From an uncultured Lachnospiraceae bacterium (GTDB taxonomy: Bacteria > Bacillota > Clostridia > Lachnospirales > Lachnospiraceae): 23,234 nucleotides of DNA. Location: contig CAJUMJ010000051.1 of NCBI GenBank assembly GCA_910587095.1, positions 1 to 23,234 on the forward strand, read 5' to 3'. Shown in pieces: positions 1 through 7,666 of the stretch (position 1 is its first letter; every line of letters begins with the position of its first letter). The position numbers and the translations under genes were made by a program. The notes under the pieces were generated by a model. The model searched no databases. It was not told the DNA's origin and saw only the letters and a program-made list of their open reading frames with translations.

Positions 1-139
1 CGTCAGACCGGAGATTTGCCTTCACCTTCCTTCAGATTCCACCTCACGATGGACACCCTTGGTGTTCGGCTGTATCCTTCCCACTACTAGGGCGGATTGG
101 GGACTTTCACCCGTTAGAAACGTGCGCCGCAAGGCGCAC
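1..139 (-). mobile_element. Group II intron, 5' end (partial)
   Basis: Read on the minus strand, the element begins at 139 with GTGCGCC, matching the GUGYG start of bacterial group II introns. A short hairpin follows (GTGCGCC/GGCGCAC), then GTTTCTAACGGGTGAAAGTC, a block typical of domain I. The rest runs off the left edge, so the reverse transcriptase is not visible. The 5' exon is the flagellin terminator, and the intron starts two bases after its T-run. This position resembles the terminator targeting known for some group II introns (class IIC), but the class cannot be fixed from 139 bases. Recognition is by remembered sequence character, not a search. Confidence 0.8.
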
Positions 140-141
140 TG

Positions 142-175
142 AAAAAAGACCTCATCCTTTCGGATGAGGTCTTTT
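142..175 (-). terminator. Rho-independent terminator of the flagellin gene
   Basis: On the minus strand a 14-bp perfect stem (144-157 with 162-175) closes a GAAA tetraloop and is followed by six T (147-142). It lies 40 bases past the flagellin stop. Being so strong and monocistronic, it fits the abundant flagellin transcript. A group II intron sits immediately behind it. Confidence 0.93.
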
Positions 176-214
176 GATAGTTTAAACTGCAATTCACAAA
201 TCCTGTTACAGCGA

Positions 215-1276
215 TTAGCCGAGCAAGGACAGTGCCAACTGATTGCCCTGGTTTGCCTGGGACAGCATAGATGTACCAGCCTGCTGTAAGATGTTGTTGT
301 TGGAGTACTTAACCATCTCTGTAGCAATATCTGTATCGCGGATAGCAGCCTCAGCGGACTGGGTGTTCTCAACGATGTTATCCAGGTTGCTGATGGTGTG
401 CTCTAATCTGTTCTGGATTGCACCGAGATCAGATCTCTGCTGGGATACAAGTACCAATGCGCCCTTGATGAATGCATTCAGGGAGTTGAAATCCTGAGAT
501 GTAGCAACGGAAGCCGCATTACCACCATCCAACTTCATGAAGGAAGTGATCAACTTGTTAGCGATAGCCGTGCTCATGGTCTGGCTAGCATAGTTCGAAC
601 CCTTCAAGGTTGAGAAAGTTGTGGTTGTCTTGTTGCCTGCAGTACCGAGCATAACGTTCTGGCCGGATGTTGTAAGCTTCGTGCTGCTGTATGTTGTTGC
701 ATTGTAAGTAGCAGCCTCATTCTTAACCAGATTGTTGTAAGTAATCTTGGTATACATCTTGACGTCGATATTATGAGCAAGACCTACCATACTCATGTTA
801 GCGATGCTGATGTCGATGTGCTGACCAGCCTCTGCACCTACCTGCAGACCCTTTATGAAGGAACCGTCTAACAGGTTCATCTCGTTGAAGGTTGTGGTGC
901 TCTGTACACGGTCAACTTCGCTCATCAACTGTCTGATCTCAGCCTGGATAGATGCACGGTCAGAAGTTGTAAGAGTACCAGTCTCACCTTTAACAGCCAG
1001 CTCGTTCATTCTCTGGAGCATATCCTCAACTTCGTTCAGAGCGCCTTCTGCGGTCTGTACTACGCTGATACCATCCTGAGCGTTAGCGGAAGCCTGTGTA
1101 AGACCTCTGATCTGTCTTCTCATCTTCTCGGAAATGGAGAGCCCTGCTGCGTCATCAGCCGCACGGTTGATCTTATAACCGGAAGATAACTTCTCTGTAG
1201 ACTTAGCCTGAGAAGAAGTGGTCAGACCTAACATTCTGTTAGAGTTCATCGCTGTAATATTGTGTTTTACTATCAT
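215..1276 (-). CDS. hag: Flagellin
   Basis: This 353-residue protein is the flagellar filament subunit, exported through the flagellar type III system and assembled under the FliD cap. The conserved N-terminal D0/D1 part (about 1-165) starts MIVKHNITAMNSNRML and contains the SSGYKINRAADDAAGLSISE region. The C-terminal D1/D0 part (about 275-353) ends in QGNQLALSLLG. The middle (about 170-270) is a short variable domain with a Ser/Thr-dense stretch at 190-236, a likely surface and possible O-glycosylation region. I chose the ATG at 1274-1276 because AAGGAGG lies 8 bases upstream. A longer frame to 1318 would start inside the leader hairpin. It has its own sigma-D promoter, a 5' leader with CsrA sites and its own terminator. 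The symbol hag or fliC is equally apt. Confidence 0.97.
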   Translation of the reverse strand: MIVKHNITAMNSNRMLGLTTSSQAKSTEKLSSGYKINRAADDAAGLSISEKMRRQIRGLTQASANAQDGISVVQTAEGALNEVEDMLQRMNELAVKGETGTLTTSDRASIQAEIRQLMSEVDRVQSTTTFNEMNLLDGSFIKGLQVGAEAGQHIDISIANMSMVGLAHNIDVKMYTKITYNNLVKNEAATYNATTYSSTKLTTSGQNVMLGTAGNKTTTTFSTLKGSNYASQTMSTAIANKLITSFMKLDGGNAASVATSQDFNSLNAFIKGALVLVSQQRSDLGAIQNRLEHTISNLDNIVENTQSAEAAIRDTDIATEMVKYSNNNILQQAGTSMLSQANQGNQLALSLLG

Positions 1277-1283
1277 ATTATAT

Positions 1284-1317
1284 TCCTCCTTGAATTTTTT
1301 GCGGCATCCTTGCCGCA
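1284..1317 (-). promoter_or_regulatory. Two candidate CsrA-binding sites in the flagellin leader
   Basis: On the minus strand, a 7-bp stem TGCGGCA/TGCCGCA (1311-1317 with 1300-1306) presents the loop AGGA. The local sequence CAAGGATG equals the core of the known CsrA consensus (CARGGAUG). Just downstream the Shine-Dalgarno reads CAAGGAGG (1285-1292), a second ANGGA site. This is the same two-site layout known for the Bacillus subtilis hag leader, where CsrA blocks translation and FliW relieves it. Both csrA and fliW are in this window. The sites are visible; binding is inferred. Confidence 0.75.
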
Positions 1318-1379
1318 TTTCCTTTTTTTCGTAACTTCTCCGGTGTCCCGTCCGCTGACCTCGGTTCCGTCACTGACTT

Positions 1380-1404
1380 CAAGTAAGTATCTTTACTTTA
1401 CTTG
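1380..1404 (-). promoter_or_regulatory. Hairpin at the predicted 5' end of flagellin mRNA
   Basis: An imperfect inverted repeat (1394-1404 with 1380-1389, one bulged base, 4-base loop) begins where transcription from the sigma-D promoter is predicted to start. 5'-terminal stem-loops are known to protect abundant mRNAs from decay. The role here is inferred. Confidence 0.45.
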
Positions 1405-1410
1405 TATTAT

Positions 1411-1437
1411 ATATCGGTGGTAATCCGATATACTTTA
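1411..1437 (-). promoter_or_regulatory. Sigma-D (FliA-type) promoter of flagellin
   Basis: The minus strand shows TAAA (1434-1437), 16 bases, then CCGATAT (1411-1417), an excellent match to the SigD consensus. Transcription should start near 1404, giving a leader of about 128 bases before the flagellin ATG. The same motif with the same 16-base spacer occurs before flaG and flgM. Confidence 0.9.
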
Positions 1438-1477
1438 GACCCTTCCAAAAATTTTTTTATATTTTTTTCGGGCTCTC

Positions 1478-1954
1478 TTACTTTTTACTGTCATAAAATT
1501 TCGGATCCACATAGTTGAGCCGATTCATATTATTATAGTAGTTTTGCGTCACCTTCATCTTGGAGGACGCCTGGCCGATCTGCTGCCTGTTGCGCCTGAA
1601 ATGAGACTCCGCCTGATGTTTATTGCGCATTCGGGCTGCGTTGATGCTCACCACCTTCTCGGTGATCTGAGCGATCAGCTCCTGCATCCGCTTAATTTCC
1701 GCCCGATAAGCCGACTTGTTTTCCATCAGCTCTTTTTTGATTCTGTCATACACCGCTTCGAAACCGTCATCCAAAAGCTCCAGCTTCTCCGCCAGCTCCC
1801 CCATCCTGTCCGAGGACGCGTCAAGCGCTTCCATATCAAGCGTTTCCTGCTTAAATAGCTGCTCCTGGATCTCGTTTTCCTTTATAACCTGATCGAGAAT
1901 CCGGCTCTTTTTTTCCAGACTCTCCACCAGAATCTGCGCGCTGCTCAGACTCAT
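1478..1954 (-). CDS. FliT-like flagellar chaperone candidate
   Basis: This 158-residue, highly charged, nearly all-helical protein has no obvious membrane segment. Its heptad-like Leu/Ile/Glu/Lys pattern through about 10-110 suggests a helical bundle or coiled coil. It starts at an ATG preceded by AGGTGG and lies 12 bases after fliS in the flaG-fliD-fliS transcription unit, just before the flagellin promoter. In many bacteria the gene after fliS is fliT, the chaperone for the FliD cap protein, and size and helicity fit that role. I see no sequence motif that proves FliT, so the call rests mainly on position. An alternative is a general FlgN-type export chaperone. The C-terminal tail (about 115-158) is basic and Asn-rich. 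Confidence 0.55.
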   Translation of the reverse strand: MSLSSAQILVESLEKKSRILDQVIKENEIQEQLFKQETLDMEALDASSDRMGELAEKLELLDDGFEAVYDRIKKELMENKSAYRAEIKRMQELIAQITEKVVSINAARMRNKHQAESHFRRNRQQIGQASSKMKVTQNYYNNMNRLNYVDPKFYDSKK

Positions 1955-1966
1955 GCCGCCACCTTT

Positions 1967-2347
1967 CTACACATGTTGGTTGCTCTTTTTCATGACTTCC
2001 TTCCAGGTATCCCGGACGCTCCGCAAATGCATGTTGACTTCCTCCAGAATCGCCTTGTCTTTCTTCACATTCGCCTGAAACAGACGCTGAAGCAGATACA
2101 CATAAATCCGGTCAAAATCCTCCGCCACCGGATACTTGTGATCCAGGGTGTTTCTAAATTCTTCTATAATGCGCTGTGTCTTTTTAATGTTCACATGCGC
2201 CTTTTCGATCTCACCGTGCTCGATGGCTACGATCGCGATATTGCAAAATTTAATGGCTCCCTCATACAGCATCAGCGTCACCTCCGCCGGGGAGGCCGTC
2301 AAAATCTTATTGTTCGTGTATTCCGCGAATGGATTACGTGCCGGCAT
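1967..2347 (-). CDS. fliS: Flagellin export chaperone FliS
   Basis: This 126-residue helical protein matches FliS, which binds the C-terminal helix of flagellin in the cytoplasm and prevents premature polymerisation before export. The family signature is clear: an N-terminal FAEYTNNKILTASPAEVTLM segment followed by LYEGAIKF, and later an AEDFDRIYVYLLQRL helix. Length is normal for the family. The ATG has AGGAGG 9 bases upstream. It sits 41 bases after fliD and 12 bases before the FliT-like gene. In Bacillus, FliS also helps release FliW from flagellin, so it links to the FliW-CsrA switch encoded further right. Confidence 0.95.
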   Translation of the reverse strand: MPARNPFAEYTNNKILTASPAEVTLMLYEGAIKFCNIAIVAIEHGEIEKAHVNIKKTQRIIEEFRNTLDHKYPVAEDFDRIYVYLLQRLFQANVKKDKAILEEVNMHLRSVRDTWKEVMKKSNQHV

Positions 2348-2388
2348 AGTTTTTCTCCTCCTTGATCCTACCTGCCTTTTTCAGTTCA

Positions 2389-4659
2389 TCACCCTCCGAA
2401 CAGACTGGAAAGTGAATTGTTCTTTGACTCCAGTTTTGCGAGCGCCGTCTCCATAGCCGAGAACTTCGCGTACCATTTGTCGATGAAATCATTCAGCTTT
2501 GCTTCCTGCTTTTTGATTTTATCGGTATACTCGTCGTACTCGGTCTTCATCGCCTTGTCGTTGTAGACGGTAAGGGCACTGCTCAGCTTGGTAGGCGCCA
2601 TCTTTTCGTTCAGGTCGTCGTGCAGATTGTTGGTCAGCCCGACGAAGAAGTCCATCACCGCCTCCGGATTGGTTGCAATCATAGTCTTTAACTCGTTGGC
2701 CTCGGCCATCACGGCGGTGTCGTCCGCGTCGCCGTTGATATGGTACGCGTTCCGCTCGTTTTCCTTCGCCTTGAAATAGCCGAGCGTATTGATACCGAAA
2801 TCGGACAGATACATCTGTTTGCCGCCCACTGTCACACCCTTAAGCATCACACTCTTCAGGCTGGAACTCACCTTGCTAAGCGTGCTGTCTCTCCGAAGCA
2901 GGGAATCCTTGATCTTCTTCTCCCACTCCTCAATCTCCTTGTCGGACAGGCTCTCCTTCTCCTCCGACGTAAGCGGATCGTAGTCCTTCGCCGCATCCGC
3001 GTTGTAGAGCGAATCCATCTCGTTGATCAACTCATTGTAGCTCTTGAAGAGCCCCTTAATCATATCGTAAACGCCGTCCGTATCGGATGTAGTTGAGAGC
3101 GTAACCGACTTGCCGTTCGTCTCCTCCATCGCCGTGATGGTCATGCCGTTGACGGTGAGCGTATTGTCATAGGACTCGTATTTCACGCCGTTTAACGTAA
3201 ACTCCGCATCCTGTCCCTGTATTTTGTGGGCATCTTTCCCGTTGCTGTAGGCGCCCGTCAAAAACTTATCCGCCGCGGCAATTTTCGTGTCCACCTCAGC
3301 AGTCACATCCGTTATGAGTTTCCCCGTACCGGTCACTTTAGTCGCGTCCGAAGGATCGACTGTGAAATTCTTTGCGTTTTCCTCGATCTCCTTCTCATTG
3401 GCCTTAATCTTCGCTTCATTGCCGGCGATGGCGTTGACAAAGCTGTAGCAGTCGGTAGCTTTCCCTATCTCCTTCTGCGCATCTTCCACAGCCTTCTTAG
3501 CCGCATCGATGTCCGCCTGGCTCGCGCCCGCCGCCTGCTTGTCGGCCAGATCCTTCTGCGCTTTTTCCAGATCCTGGACAAGTCCGTTCTGGCGTACCTT
3601 CTCCATAACGGGATTATTGTTCTCATCGAGCACCGGATCCCCGTTCTCGTCCGTCTTCGGAACCTCTACTTCCTCGCCGTAAATCTTGTCATAGAGCGCT
3701 TTCTTTAAGCCCTCGTAGTCGCTGACTCCCGCAAAGCTCGAGAACTGTCCGTACTGGTTATATCCTTCCAGCTTCTGGAGTTCCTTCTCATTGTAGCCTT
3801 CATTCGCCTTTTTCAGCGCCTCGTTGTCTTTTGCGAGAGCGTCGTTTCTATCCTTGTATGCCTTCGCGCGCGCCGCCACTTCAGCGTCAATCAGCTCCTG
3901 CTTCGCCGTCGCGCCGGCAGCCGTGCCGTAGTTCTGCCATTTCGCGTACTCTTTGTACTCCGCGGTTTCCTTATAATCCGCATAACCCGGGTCGGTCGGA
4001 GCGGGAGGGCTGGTCAAAAGTCCCAGCGCCGCCAATGCCTGAAAGCCCTTGTCGTCATTTCCGGATAAAGTGAAATTCGCGTCCGCGCCCGTATCCCTTG
4101 AGCTGATGTAGATACGCTGATTGTCCTGGTCGAAGCTCGCGTTCAGTCCGGTAGCCTTCACCGCCTCCACAAACTGGTTGATCGTCATATCCTCGGTCAC
4201 ATTGATCTTCACGGACTGTCCAAGGGCGCCGTTTAAGCTGATGCTGCCCTCGCCCGTGAAATTCGGGTCAAGCTGCTTTAAGGAAGCTCTGCCCGTAAAG
4301 CGCACGCCGTCCTTCGTCTCCAGATTGCCGCTTGTCAGATATGCCTGCTTCGCGAGCTTATCAACCGTCAGCGAATGCACGCCGTCAACGGTTCCCTCAC
4401 CGCTCACAACCTTAACCGCGCTGGGGTTTGACACCGTAGTCTTCTTCTTCAGATAAGAAGACTGCAGACGCATATCGTCCAGCTTCTGATAGAAGCTGTA
4501 TATCTTCGTGTTCAAAGATTTCCATGCATCCTGTTTCCAGGAGTGCCTGATCTGTGCCTTTACCAGCTTGTTTTTCTTATAGCTCTGAGCCGAAGCAAGC
4601 TCATTGATAATACTCTCGGTATCAAGACCTGAGTACATACCTGTAATTCTGATAGCCAT
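2389..4659 (-). CDS. fliD: Flagellar filament capping protein FliD (HAP2), enlarged
   Basis: FliD forms the cap at the filament tip under which flagellin folds. The N-terminal domain is typical: it begins MAIRITGMYSGLDTESIINE and is followed by the VSNPSAVKVVSGEGTVDGVH region near 80-100. The C-terminal domain is also present, with DFGINTLGYF and NNLHDDLNEKM motifs and a coiled-coil tail ending NNSLSSLFGG. At 756 residues it is longer than usual (commonly about 450-700). The excess lies in the middle, about 215-460, as a Lys/Glu/Ala-rich likely coiled-coil insert including a small DENGDP/DENNNP duplication. The start ATG follows AGGAGG by 8 bases. The gene is 20 bases after flaG and expressed from the sigma-D promoter at 5348-5374. 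Confidence 0.96.
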   Translation of the reverse strand: MAIRITGMYSGLDTESIINELASAQSYKKNKLVKAQIRHSWKQDAWKSLNTKIYSFYQKLDDMRLQSSYLKKKTTVSNPSAVKVVSGEGTVDGVHSLTVDKLAKQAYLTSGNLETKDGVRFTGRASLKQLDPNFTGEGSISLNGALGQSVKINVTEDMTINQFVEAVKATGLNASFDQDNQRIYISSRDTGADANFTLSGNDDKGFQALAALGLLTSPPAPTDPGYADYKETAEYKEYAKWQNYGTAAGATAKQELIDAEVAARAKAYKDRNDALAKDNEALKKANEGYNEKELQKLEGYNQYGQFSSFAGVSDYEGLKKALYDKIYGEEVEVPKTDENGDPVLDENNNPVMEKVRQNGLVQDLEKAQKDLADKQAAGASQADIDAAKKAVEDAQKEIGKATDCYSFVNAIAGNEAKIKANEKEIEENAKNFTVDPSDATKVTGTGKLITDVTAEVDTKIAAADKFLTGAYSNGKDAHKIQGQDAEFTLNGVKYESYDNTLTVNGMTITAMEETNGKSVTLSTTSDTDGVYDMIKGLFKSYNELINEMDSLYNADAAKDYDPLTSEEKESLSDKEIEEWEKKIKDSLLRRDSTLSKVSSSLKSVMLKGVTVGGKQMYLSDFGINTLGYFKAKENERNAYHINGDADDTAVMAEANELKTMIATNPEAVMDFFVGLTNNLHDDLNEKMAPTKLSSALTVYNDKAMKTEYDEYTDKIKKQEAKLNDFIDKWYAKFSAMETALAKLESKNNSLSSLFGG

Positions 4660-4679
4660 TGTCGTCTCCTCCTAACTGC

Positions 4680-5249
4680 CTATAACTTCTGATCCACAAG
4701 AATACCGGCCATCTCCCATATTCTGGCGATCATATCAAGAGTCTTCTCGGGCGGAAATTCCTTGATAACTTCCTTTGTCTCCTTATCCATTATCTTGATC
4801 ATGATCCGGTTGGTGTCCTCGTGAACGCCAAAAACAGCCTCTTCATTGCTGTTATTGATCTTTTTATTCATTTCTGTGATCGCTTTTTTCAGTTGCTCGG
4901 ACTGCTGCTGCGTCTGCTTTGTCTGCGCCGCCTGCTGCTGTGCCTGTTTGGCACTCGCCTGCTGTAACTGCCTGGCCGCCTGTTGCTGCTGCTGTGATTG
5001 CCTGACGCCTGCCGCCTGCTGCCCCGCGCTGGCGCCTGCTGCCTGCTGCTGCTGGCTTCCCGCGCTTTCGCTGCCGCTCTCTTTCTCGTCCTCAGCCTGT
5101 GCTCTCGTCACGGATGCGGTCGTCTCGTCGACATTGACCGTCTGCCCATCCTCCGGAACCTCCGTGTTCACCGGTGTCACTGTCTGGGGTTTTGCCGCCT
5201 GCTGCGCCTGATAAGTCATGGCACTGCTTAATGGTTCAATTGTTGCCAT
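4680..5249 (-). CDS. flaG: FlaG family flagellar protein with Gln/Ala-rich N-terminal extension
   Basis: The C-terminal 70 residues (about 120-189) form a FlaG domain: a segment like AVFGVHEDTNRIMIKIMD, then EVIKEFPPEKTLDM and a terminal helix. FlaG proteins are encoded beside fliD and influence filament length; the mechanism is poorly known. The N-terminal two-thirds is low-complexity, very rich in Gln and Ala at about 65-120, and probably disordered. I start at the ATG at 5247-5249, which has GGAGG 9 bases upstream. A TTG two codons earlier is too close to that site. It is first in the flaG-fliD-fliS-fliT-like unit. Confidence 0.88.
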   Translation of the reverse strand: MATIEPLSSAMTYQAQQAAKPQTVTPVNTEVPEDGQTVNVDETTASVTRAQAEDEKESGSESAGSQQQQAAGASAGQQAAGVRQSQQQQQAARQLQQASAKQAQQQAAQTKQTQQQSEQLKKAITEMNKKINNSNEEAVFGVHEDTNRIMIKIMDKETKEVIKEFPPEKTLDMIARIWEMAGILVDQKL

Positions 5250-5347
5250 CGTCAATCACCTCCGTGTGATATTTGTAAGGAATTTATGGAATCGTCTCTC
5301 GATAGCGTCGCCGCCCATCTACGGATAGACGCAATCTCTTATAACTT

Positions 5348-5374
5348 ATATCGGAAAAAAGTAATAAAAATTTA
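5348..5374 (-). promoter_or_regulatory. Sigma-D promoter of flaG-fliD-fliS
   Basis: The minus strand has TAAA (5371-5374), 16 bases, then CCGATAT (5348-5354), the same match as at flagellin. The predicted leader to the flaG ATG is about 90 bases. Confidence 0.88.
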
Positions 5375-5424
5375 GCCGTTATCAAAAAGAAATTTCTCCC
5401 TATTTCACTATGACCAACTTTCGT

Positions 5425-5453
5425 TTGAAAAAAAACGGCGTCTGCGTTATAAT
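5425..5453 (+). promoter_or_regulatory. Sigma-A promoter of the glycosyltransferase operon
   Basis: TTGAAA (5425-5430) and TATAAT (5448-5453) are separated by 17 bases. It is divergent from the flaG sigma-D promoter, so the glycosylation genes appear to be transcribed by housekeeping polymerase and not by the late flagellar sigma factor. Confidence 0.88.
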
Positions 5454-5494
5454 TTGATCATTATCACATCAACCGAGGAGAGTTTGTCCGGCCT

Positions 5495-6634
5495 ATGAGA
5501 GAGTACAGAATTTGCGTTGTTCCGGCCTATCCGCTGGAAAATGTACAATTGTTAAAAGACCGCGTTTTAATTCCATATGTTTACTACAGACAGTTTGGCG
5601 CCAGCATGACCATTATTACGCAGCAAAAAGAAGAATATCCCTATCTCGCCTCTCTGCCCGGCGCGCAGCTACATATTCTGCCATGCCGGAATGCGGCTTC
5701 GCACATGGAAGCCGCCGTCAACTATGTGACCGCCCACCACAGTGAAATCGATCTTCTCTTCCTGTTCGGCGCCAGGCTCGAATATATGGATCTGGCAGCA
5801 TGTTATAAGGCGCACCGGCCGGACGGTATCATCTACCTGAAACTGGACATGAATTCCGGGTGGGCCAACGCGCTTCCCCTGGATTTCGAACCGTACGCGG
5901 CCTTTCTTCGCTCCTGCGATATCATAAGCTGTGAATGCCGGCGCCTGCAACAGCTAATTTCCCAAAAATGGAGGCGGCCGGTCGAATATATTCCAAACGG
6001 CCTCTACTACCCCCTTTATCCCGCCATGCGTGATACTGCCTACGCGGATAAGGAAAATATCATTCTCACGGTTGGCCGGCTTGGCAGCGCGCAAAAAAAC
6101 TCCCATGTCCTTCTATACGCCTACGCCTTGTCCTTTCTGCAGTTGAAAACGACCTGGGAGCTTATTATGATCGGCTCCGTCACACCGGAATTCCGGGAAA
6201 TCTACGATGTATTTTGCCGGGAGTTTCCCGAGATCGCACCCCATGTCCGTCTGACCGGAATCATCACGGACAAGGCTCTGCTCCACTCTTATTACAGACG
6301 GGCCAAAATCTTTGCGCTCACCTCCGAGATGGAGGGGGGCTGTCCCAACGTGTACGCCGAGGCCGCCGGTTTTGGCTGCACGATCCTCACAACGGATATC
6401 GACTGCGCGCAGGATATGACCGACCACGGGAGACTCGGGCGGATCGTAAAGACATTCGGGGATATCCCCGCCTATGCCAATGCGTTGTCCTCCCTGTGCG
6501 CAGACCAGGCTTACCTGGAGAGCAATTTTGACGCCGTCAGAAAATACATCCGCAACTGTTTTGATTATGAACACATTGTGAAGCGGCTCCGTCTCCTCAT
6601 TGACTGCGCCGCCTTGGAAAAGGATAGCTTATGA
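5495..6634 (+). CDS. GT4-type glycosyltransferase, probable flagellin glycosylation
   Basis: This 379-residue protein has the two-lobed GT-B layout. The N-terminal lobe (about 1-165) is acceptor-side. The C-terminal lobe carries YIPNG (165-169), ILTVGRLGSAQKN (190-202), and a nucleotide-sugar-binding segment TSEMEGGCPNVYAEA (276-290) with the paired glutamates of GT4 enzymes, spaced one residue wider than usual. It transfers a sugar from an activated donor to an acceptor; neither is identifiable by eye. It is cytosolic, with no membrane segment. The ATG is poorly served: GAGGAG lies 14 bases upstream. Its stop overlaps the next start (ATGA), implying coupled translation. Its place between two flagellar operons suggests flagellin, or possibly another filament part, as target. 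Confidence 0.85.
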   Translation: MREYRICVVPAYPLENVQLLKDRVLIPYVYYRQFGASMTIITQQKEEYPYLASLPGAQLHILPCRNAASHMEAAVNYVTAHHSEIDLLFLFGARLEYMDLAACYKAHRPDGIIYLKLDMNSGWANALPLDFEPYAAFLRSCDIISCECRRLQQLISQKWRRPVEYIPNGLYYPLYPAMRDTAYADKENIILTVGRLGSAQKNSHVLLYAYALSFLQLKTTWELIMIGSVTPEFREIYDVFCREFPEIAPHVRLTGIITDKALLHSYYRRAKIFALTSEMEGGCPNVYAEAAGFGCTILTTDIDCAQDMTDHGRLGRIVKTFGDIPAYANALSSLCADQAYLESNFDAVRKYIRNCFDYEHIVKRLRLLIDCAALEKDSL

Positions 6635-7614
6635 ACATCATCTTCAATGACGACAATATAATCTTACATACAGAGGATGGCTCCGCCTCCTGCACGCTGT
6701 TTGTCAAGCCGGACATCGCCGACTACGGAAACGTCACGGCAAGACCGCTTGTAAAATCCTACCACCTTGTCCGGGAAACCGTATGGGAACGGCTCGTCCG
6801 ATGTGTGAAAACACTGGAAGCCGGCAGTCTCAGCGACACCCGGTTTGGCTGTTATGTCCTGGTTTTCAGCGCCCTTTACCCGCTTCTGCTCTCGGACAGC
6901 CAGGCGAAAAACATCCTGTACTACGGCTTGCCGGACGCCGGTTCCTTTCACACTGCCTTGCGGGACTTTATGGGCTTTTTGCGGGAAGACAACTGCTTTG
7001 TCCTCCTGCCCCACAATCCCTCTGTGTTCTCCGGCCTTGCAGGCAACACCTGGCACGCCGCTATCATAGAGCTTGACAGTTGCGACAGCCTGCGGACAGT
7101 CTACGACGCCATGACAAAGGTGCGTACAAACGGAACCGTCCTGTTGTATACGGCAAAGGCCGCGCCCGCAGACGATATGGAGCCGCTTATAAACCTTGCC
7201 TCAAAAAAGATTTGCCTCTCTTCCTGCGCTCTCTATGTCTATATCATGGACGACGAGCTAAGCAGCATCCTGGCCCCTTGTACCTCGGAGGCTCTTGTCC
7301 TTGCCGGCACGGAAACGCTCGTTAAACAAATAGAGGCGGTACGGACTTTTGTCGAAAATACCACGCAAGGACAGTATGACCCGGCGTGCTGCCTCCATAC
7401 AGTCAGGCAGCTTGGACAAATCGAAAATACGCTTTTCGCATTCTATGATTATCTGGAAGATCCCCTCCTTCCCGTCCGCGCCAACACGCTTAAGGAGGCG
7501 GTTATGGACTGTCAGGCCGTGATGGAGGAGCATGGTGATGCGCAAGTCTGCCTGGAAAATCTGACATCTGCGGCTTGTGCGTTCTTTGCGGCTGTAGAGC
7601 GCGAATTCCGGTAA
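6631..7614 (+). CDS. Uncharacterised protein of the flagellar glycosylation operon
   Basis: I do not recognise this 327-residue protein. It starts inside the stop of the preceding glycosyltransferase (ATGA overlap) and ends 52 bases before the CgeB-like gene, so it is the middle gene of a three-gene unit. It has no signal peptide or clear membrane helix. A region at about 90-175 has alternating strand-helix character (KNILYYGLPDAGSFHTAL, then AAIIELDSCDSLRTVYDAM, then GTVLLYT). This is reminiscent of a Rossmann-like methyltransferase fold without an intact glycine-rich SAM motif. The C-terminal 100 residues look helical. Possible roles are a non-catalytic partner of one of the glycosyltransferases or a divergent sugar-modifying enzyme. 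Neither is demonstrated. Confidence 0.75.
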   Translation: MNIIFNDDNIILHTEDGSASCTLFVKPDIADYGNVTARPLVKSYHLVRETVWERLVRCVKTLEAGSLSDTRFGCYVLVFSALYPLLLSDSQAKNILYYGLPDAGSFHTALRDFMGFLREDNCFVLLPHNPSVFSGLAGNTWHAAIIELDSCDSLRTVYDAMTKVRTNGTVLLYTAKAAPADDMEPLINLASKKICLSSCALYVYIMDDELSSILAPCTSEALVLAGTETLVKQIEAVRTFVENTTQGQYDPACCLHTVRQLGQIENTLFAFYDYLEDPLLPVRANTLKEAVMDCQAVMEEHGDAQVCLENLTSAACAFFAAVEREFR

Positions 7615-7666
7615 AAATTGTTGCCAATCTTTCAACAACCTATGTATTCGAAGGGAACGCCTTGCA

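Noticed and set aside
4846..5211. Cys-rich plus-strand frame opposite flaG
   Set aside because: The Cys runs are the complement of the Gln/Ala triplet tract of flaG.
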